In this document: piece after piece, positions 59,335 through 64,000 of the stretch
How the letters are laid out: each line of letters starts with the position of its first letter
Position numbering within the stretch: the stretch's first letter is position 1
DNA from: Blepharisma stoltei
Taxonomy: Eukaryota > Ciliophora > Heterotrichea > Heterotrichida > Blepharismidae
DNA: 64,000 nt
NCBI GenBank assembly: GCA_914767885.1
Contig: CAJZBQ010000025.1
Location: 186,001 to 250,000, forward strand
Direction: 5' to 3'
The notes under the pieces: generated by a model
What the model was told of the DNA's origin: nothing
What the model saw: only the letters and a program-made list of their open reading frames with translations
Database searches by the model: none
Made by a program: the position numbers and the translations under genes

Positions 59335-61413
59335 TTATAAAGAGTCGCACTTAATAATACTTTCAAAAAAGCTCAGGAATCTTGCTGCATACCTTTCAGG
59401 CGATTCTTCAATCCTAGGTGTTTTTGGTGACTTTTTTTTGGTATTAATGTAAATATCCATTATCCCTAAAATATAAATTTTGTCTTTGTCTTCTTCTTGG
59501 CCACTAAAAACGTGTCTTCCATATCGATGCTGCAAATCTTCTTTATATAGAGAAGGTGCAATTGTTAAAAATAATGAATATTCACTTGAGCCCATTTCTT
59601 TTAAAAATTGGACGTCGTTTTCTATCATCAATTTTAGCCAAGTTTGGTCGTAATATGATAGATAAATATTCTGCTGAATTTGGCAGAAATCAAGGTCTTT
59701 TAATAAATACTCAGTTGGACAGTTTTTGATGGTAAATGTGGAAGGATCAGATAAAACTTGTCGGTTAAGCTTCGTACCTTTTAGTTCGAAAAAGGCAAAA
59801 GCTATAGCATCAGGAGGTACTATGTTTTCCAAAAGAATTACGTTATATGGGTGTTTCGATTTGGGGAAAAAAGAAAATAGTCCTAAAACTCTGACAAGCA
59901 AGGATTTATTGTGGGATTCTTCAGTTATATATTTATGAATTTTCGGAAGGGATGATAAAAACATTTCCAGTTCTTCGTCTGAAATTTCTCTCAGCAGATA
60001 TTTCGAGTGGAATGGAGAATTGTGAAGAGACCGAGTCGGGTAGCCAGATAAATTCAAATCAATTTGTTCTTCTAAAATCCCTTCTTTTAAATTCTGAATA
60101 ATATCACTCTGAGATATTCCATCTTGGCTTAGAATATGGAAAAAAACCATTGGAGCATATTCAACTATTTTACAGCTGAACCTTTGGACTAAATTATTTT
60201 TACATTTCTTTTTTTGTTCTTCAGTTAGCTCTGAACTAGCAATATTCCCCTTGATTTCTAGCATTGCAAATAAAATTATTTCTAATTAAAAAAAATTTAA
60301 TTAATTTTGTAAGGAATATCAGCTTCAACAATTTCATGGTCGATTTTATCATTATAAAAATTATCCGGCCATGGGAAATTCTGATGGTGCAGTTCCTGAG
60401 CATTTGTGTGGATTTTCCCAATCAGGTTTGACAAGCAAAGCAGCGTTATTTTTAGCCTGTCATTTTCCATTTCTTTCACATCTACATCTTTTTTAGTTAA
60501 AACACTTTCTAATATAGAAACAGTTGCCAGATTAAATAAATCGTTTTCAATTAGCTATATAAAGAATACAGGGTCCATGATGCTAGAAACACGGGACATT
60601 TTTTTGACAGTTTCCCTTATTTCATTATCTGTAGATCTGATAGTACAAATAATAAGCCCAATCAAGCTTCGGCAGATTATTGCAAATTCTTTCAGCCCAG
60701 ATAAATCAGTGTATGGGAAATTGTAAGCGATCAAGTGCTCCAATGTATATGGCAAAGATAAGAAAACAAAAACCAGAAGCAAAATACCATTTCTAATTGC
60801 CACTTTTTTTCTGGGTTTTTTTATATATGAAACTATAATAGAAAAACCACACATTAGATAAATTGGCAAATATAGGTAAAATACCCACATAAGTAAATTT
60901 CCTCATGAGTCTTTCATAATGGAACAAATCCCATTTATTGATAACCCATGACCTCCAGTTATCGTAATTGGCAAGGTAAACGCAAAAGCCCCTATATAAG
61001 AAGTGGTTTGGTAATATCATAGCCTTGATTCATCATTCTTTATGCTCATATTTACTTGCAGTAATAGCTCTATAGCTAAACACAAGGCTATATTTCATGA
61101 TAAAGCTATCAAAAAGGTCATTAGAATTCCATGCAAAAAGCATGTAGAACCGTTTTTCAATTCTCTGTGTTATTATTTACTGGGTAATAATAAAGTGATA
61201 AGCAGTATATACATAGCAAAAAGATTGAAGAGCTAAAATTTCACATAGCATGAGGATTAAAAATCCAGGGGTTTCTGATAATCTTCTTACTCGTAAATAT
61301 AGTCATACTAATAGAAGTCCTGATAAAAAGGACATCAAGTCAATTATTGAATAAGAGTATATCTGGACGGTGGTTAAATTTCCTGCCAGTTGTCCAGTCT
61401 TCTCATCTATCAT
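59335..61413 (-). CDS. GPCR fused to phosphatidylinositol phosphate kinase (GPCR-PIPK)
   Basis: The N-terminal half has about seven hydrophobic helices (LMSFLSGLLLVWLYLRV, IALCLAIELLLQ, TTSYIGAFAFTLPITIT, YLPIYLMCGFSIIVSYI, GILLLVFVFLSL, FAIICRSLIGLIICTIRS), beginning MIDEKTGQLAGNLTTVQ. The C-terminal half is a PIP kinase: FAFFELKGTKLNRQV (the DLKGS-like motif), LLKDLDF, LMIENDVQFLKEMGSSEYS and ILGIMDIYI. This fusion is known from Dictyostelium RpkA, oomycetes and some protists. Introns: 61165-61180 (16 nt) and 60555-60569 (15 nt). TGA is Trp in LALSWNIA, SRLWYYQ and KDSWGNLL. The join near 60260-60310, between ADIPYKI and LEIKGNIAS, contains stops and could not be resolved with a TA pair. 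Confidence 0.82.
60555..60569 (-). other. 15-nt spliceosomal intron
   Basis: GTATTCTTTATATAG on the minus strand; joins SSIMDP to LIENDLFNL. Confidence 0.85.
61165..61180 (-). other. 16-nt spliceosomal intron
   Basis: GTAAATAATAACACAG on the minus strand; removes an in-frame TAA and joins YHFIIT to QELKNGSTCF. Confidence 0.85.
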
Positions 61414-61675
61414 TATTTAATATGATATAATAGGGACTGAAGAATGGTTTGAAAAATATAGGGACATTAATAGTTATAATGGCTAATTTAGAGAAAAAAT
61501 AGACTGATAAATTATAAGACTTATATATTAGAAAACTATTTAATCTGTATAGGTTTATATTAAATTAAATTTGTTTCAATATAATGGTTTAGTATTATAT
61601 AATTCTTTATTGAGAAATAAATATAGCTGCCAATTTGGATAAAATTAATCCTATGCAGCTTAAAATTTTCAATAA
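61414..61675. other. AT-rich spacer
   Basis: Between the start of the GPCR-PIPK gene and the 3' end of the TMEM222-like gene, both on the minus strand. Nothing recognised. Confidence 0.35.
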
Positions 61676-62737
61676 TTAGATTATATCAAACGCTAATAGG
61701 AAATAGATTAAAATCGAGAAAATAAGTATCATAATTGCAAACCCTGCATATGTTTTCGCAAATCCTTTAAATCCAACATACTGGCCTTTAAGGGATATCA
61801 AGCAAAACACTTTAAACATATTTCATTGAGTTCCTTTATACCCAGCCTGGTTTAGTACATATGCTACATGACTATGGCAATTATTACAGCACAAATTATG
61901 TGCTTCCTCTTTAAAGCGTTTGTCTCCTTCAAAAATCGCTCCATTCCAGATATCTTTATTCGCAAAATCCAATTTTGCATATTTTGTAGGCGCACCAAAC
62001 GCCATCTTATCTACATTAACTGTATATGACCCTGCAAAATCATGAATTTCTCCTTCTGATGTACAAATCCCGAGATGTCCAATAAAAGGCAAAATAACTG
62101 TGATTAAAGGTAGAGAGGTGTCCAAACAAGACTTAGTATTATTAAAAGTCAGGCGCTAGCCATATTGGTGGCGTAGTCATCAGAGAACTCCATAAGGAAG
62201 GTTCTACGGCTTTTCGGCTCCAGCCCAGACGGTCTGTGCCACTTCAAGTATCTCTGTCTCCTCCTTGAGGCTTCAGTCTTGAGTGCTTATGGATTTCTAC
62301 GGCCTTGCTACAGGCGATTGGAGTAGCTTGATTCCAAGAATCACTCCTTGGAATCTATTGGATGTCGAAGTGCCTTTCTTCGACAGCTTCAGGAAAAGAC
62401 TGTTCCCATGTGGCTTGGGCCGAAACCACCAGTTTCTCAGTAGAAGGATGCCCATCCTCGGATCCAAAGGACATTGTTGAGCACTTCCATTTCCAACCAC
62501 ACGAAAGCAGCCAAAACCTACCCAGATACACACCTCTTGATTCTCGGCTCGGAGTTCATCCCAGTTCGCTGTAGCCATAAGGTCAGGACTGCTGCGCAAA
62601 AAGGGCAGGTTGACACGTGTCGCCATTTTAGTGTGTGTCCAAACAAGACAGTAAGGAAATTTCTTGTCTTCATCGCCCTCTTCTGTTGTCCGAGAGTCTT
62701 CATCGCGCTGTGGCTCATATTTTACTTTATTTTTCAT
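61676..62737 (-). CDS. TMEM222-like (DUF778) membrane protein, interrupted
   Basis: The N-terminal part (MKNKVKYEPQRDEDS, then FPYCLVWT) is followed, after a retroposon, by LPLITVILPFIGHLGICTSE, EIHDFAGSYTVNVDKMAFG, then CCNNCHSHVAYVLNQAGY and a C-terminal membrane segment ending FSILIYFLLAFDII. The order W-T, PFIGH.GI, DFAGS, FG.P..Y and N.CHS.VA is that of TMEM222/DUF778, with a conserved His/Asn-Cys-His set. TGA is Trp in GTQWNMFKV. Removing the retroposon with one copy of its 15-bp TSD leaves 545 nt, two bases too many for an open frame (a CTCTCT run at the join), so the copy may be broken or removed at other points. Confidence 0.72.
62118..62649 (-). mobile_element. SINE-like retroposon family 3 with 15-bp TSD, in TMEM222-like gene
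   Basis: The perfect repeat GTGTCCAAACAAGAC lies at 62118-62132 and 62635-62649. On the minus strand the element begins ACACTAAAATGGCGACACG and contains TATCTGGGTAGGTTTTGGCT, also found at 34747-34766. Its tail is TTTTAATAATACTAA. The TSD has no TA. The ORFs inside it are not called genes. Confidence 0.88.
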
Positions 62738-62772
62738 ATAATTTATTGAGAAAAAGTTATAATTAGAAGAAA

Positions 62773-63702
62773 ATGTCGTCAGATCCTTCGAATGGGACAA
62801 GCTATTCAGAGCTTTTTAACAATATCAACAATAATAACCAGCAGAGCTACTTCAGTCGCCAGTATTTGATGTCACAAATTAATAATCCTCCTCCAGATGA
62901 CCAAGTATTAAATATTCAAGATCTGCCTCAAAAAAGGAAAAATGTTAGGCAGCCTGACGACCCAATAAGAAAATTCAATAATACCTTGCCTGGATACGTA
63001 ATAAACTACCTATCTCTCTTCTTATATTTATAAATATTATAATTAATTTCTTGCTACAATACAATTTATAATAGAATATAGCATCGAATTAAAGTAAGGA
63101 AAAATGGGCCAACCACTGAAGAAGTCATTCTAGAAAATGTGAGAAGAGATATTGGCGGCTTACGATCAGCAACTGGAAATAAATATAAAAGCAAAGACCC
63201 AAAAAGCTGTTTAACTGGAGTGAGTAAAATGGAAATCTTCGAACAGGTCGATGGGATCTGATTCTTAAGAAACGACGAAGCTAATGAATATGAAGAAGAA
63301 ACCATTGAAAAATTTGTGCAAAAATCAAAAAAATATAACCCAACTGTTTTCAAAGCAGAGAGATCTCTAAAAAAATCAGAAAGAATGATAAATCTCCTTA
63401 AAAGCTACAGCAAAAGACTAGGAGAAGATCCAAAATATGCAGATTTGATTAGGAACCCACTAAAAAATATAGTAGGAAATGAAGATCTTGTAGACGTTTC
63501 TAATAAAATAGGCCAGGAAAGATTGATAGGGATTCTGCAAGCTTATGATATCGTAAAAAAGTGCTTCATTAATGATATTAACCGAAGAAATAAAAATCAA
63601 GCTTCCAATGCTGTTATTGATGGAATTTATGAAAAAGTATTCAAAATAGAAGAAATTTTGGAGAAAAAGAAAGAAAGAGTAGAAGCAGCTAATAATTTAT
63701 AA
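62773..63702 (+). CDS. Hypothetical protein with helical C-terminus
   Basis: Starts MSSDPSNGTSYSELFNNINN (Asn-rich, disordered) and continues with a helical part (SLKKSERMINLLKSYSKRL, IYEKVFKIEEILEKKKERVE). A 96-bp AT-rich block with stops (62999-63094) is flanked by TA; removing it gives LPGYVRKNGPTTEEVILENV in frame and a total of 834 nt, 277 residues. TGA is Trp in VDGIWFLRND. Domain not recognised. Confidence 0.68.
62999..63094. other. Short IES (96 bp)
   Basis: AT-rich; TA at 62999-63000 and 63095-63096. Excision restores the frame of the hypothetical gene. Confidence 0.65.
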
Positions 63703-63789
63703 CGATGTCATAAATAAGTTGCTTTTATATATACCAAATAATAAAAAATAGCTTCAAGAAATAAAATTAATGATAAATAATTTTAATAA

Positions 63790-64000
63790 ATGGTTTTGTT
63801 TAGAAGGTTCTCATTTGTGAGGCTTGCAGAGCACATTGTAATTATAACTTAGCCTAAAAGAAGAGAAGGGCTATTAAACGCAGATGTCATGAATGAGCTG
63901 ATGAGAACCAAGACAATGAAATTCAAAGAAAGAATGATTTATTTAGCAAAACGAGAAAAAAGATTTTTATTCATTTTAGGAGGATTCATAGGCGCAACTA
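63790..64000 (+). CDS. 5' end of an unrecognised gene (runs off window)
   Basis: Begins MVLFRRFSFVRLAEHI, a basic N-terminus that could be a mitochondrial presequence, then a 15-nt intron (63838-63852, GTAATTATAACTTAG), then PKRREGLLNADVMNELMR and a hydrophobic stretch RFLFILGGFIGAT at the window edge. Too short to name. Confidence 0.55.
63838..63852 (+). other. 15-nt spliceosomal intron
   Basis: GTAATTATAACTTAG; removes an in-frame TAG. Confidence 0.75.

Noticed and set aside
62283..62750. Several overlapping frames in the family-3 retroposon
   Set aside because: Both strands are open by chance in GC-rich DNA; no domain and no conservation with the 34.7-kb copy.
1..64000. tRNA, rRNA or snRNA genes
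   Set aside because: I looked for cloverleaf-like and conserved core sequences by eye and found none that I could support.

Overview
The window looks like a piece of the germline (micronuclear) genome of a heterotrich ciliate, most probably Blepharisma. Three things seen directly support this. (1) TGA is read as tryptophan in nearly every gene, at conserved positions, while TAA and TAG act as stops. (2) Spliceosomal introns are only 15 or 16 nt (GT...AG); fourteen were found, and each one restores a reading frame. (3) Many genes are interrupted by non-coding blocks that are not introns: AT-rich pieces of 50-100 bp, MITE-like elements with poly-C/poly-G ends, and SINE-like retroposons. Removing them between flanking TA dinucleotides or longer direct repeats restores the frame and often a conserved motif. 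That is the behaviour of internal eliminated sequences (IESs). The species call is an inference; Stentor shares the tiny introns but uses the standard code.

Layout. 1-2.9 kb: tandem kelch genes on the minus strand, the second broken. 3.2-4.5 kb: decayed coding fragments. 4.8-6.8 kb: a pepsin-type aspartic protease with two IESs. 7.1-9.8 kb: a TPR protein. 9.9-15 kb: an accessory, strongly decayed region with an LSm7 pseudogene, a retroposon nested in a MITE, an EF-hand gene and duplicated fragments. 15.0-19.4 kb: intact LSm7, an acyl-CoA synthetase and a GPGxY-motif protein that may be a cilium component. 19.6-40.2 kb: a tandem array of giant membrane proteins (signal peptide, Notch/LNR repeats, beta-helix repeats, Cys-rich module, multi-pass membrane C-terminus); two are full length and one is a C-terminal relic. 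40-43 kb: MITEs in AT-rich DNA. 43-48.5 kb: tandem protein kinases, one with a broken 5' half. 48.7-64 kb: a dense run of housekeeping and signalling genes: tetraspanin-like protein, E2-like/PH-like protein, SR-type splicing factor, poly(A)-binding protein, NAC-beta/BTF3, a GPCR fused to a PIP kinase, and a TMEM222-like protein.

The most notable feature is the mobile DNA. Three MITE families have unrelated terminal motifs but the same four-motif architecture and the same C-run ends next to TA. At least four SINE-like families share a short 5' head (AAAATGGC-like), carry short simple-repeat tails and have 14-16 bp target-site duplications. Many copies sit inside exons and must be removed exactly to give a protein. 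Several retroposon duplications contain no TA, which is hard to explain with a strictly TA-dependent excision machinery.

Limits: everything here comes from reading the sequence by eye. Some junctions, mainly the first kinase, the TM-to-kinase join of the GPCR-PIPK, and a ~900-bp composite insert in the second giant gene, could not be resolved.
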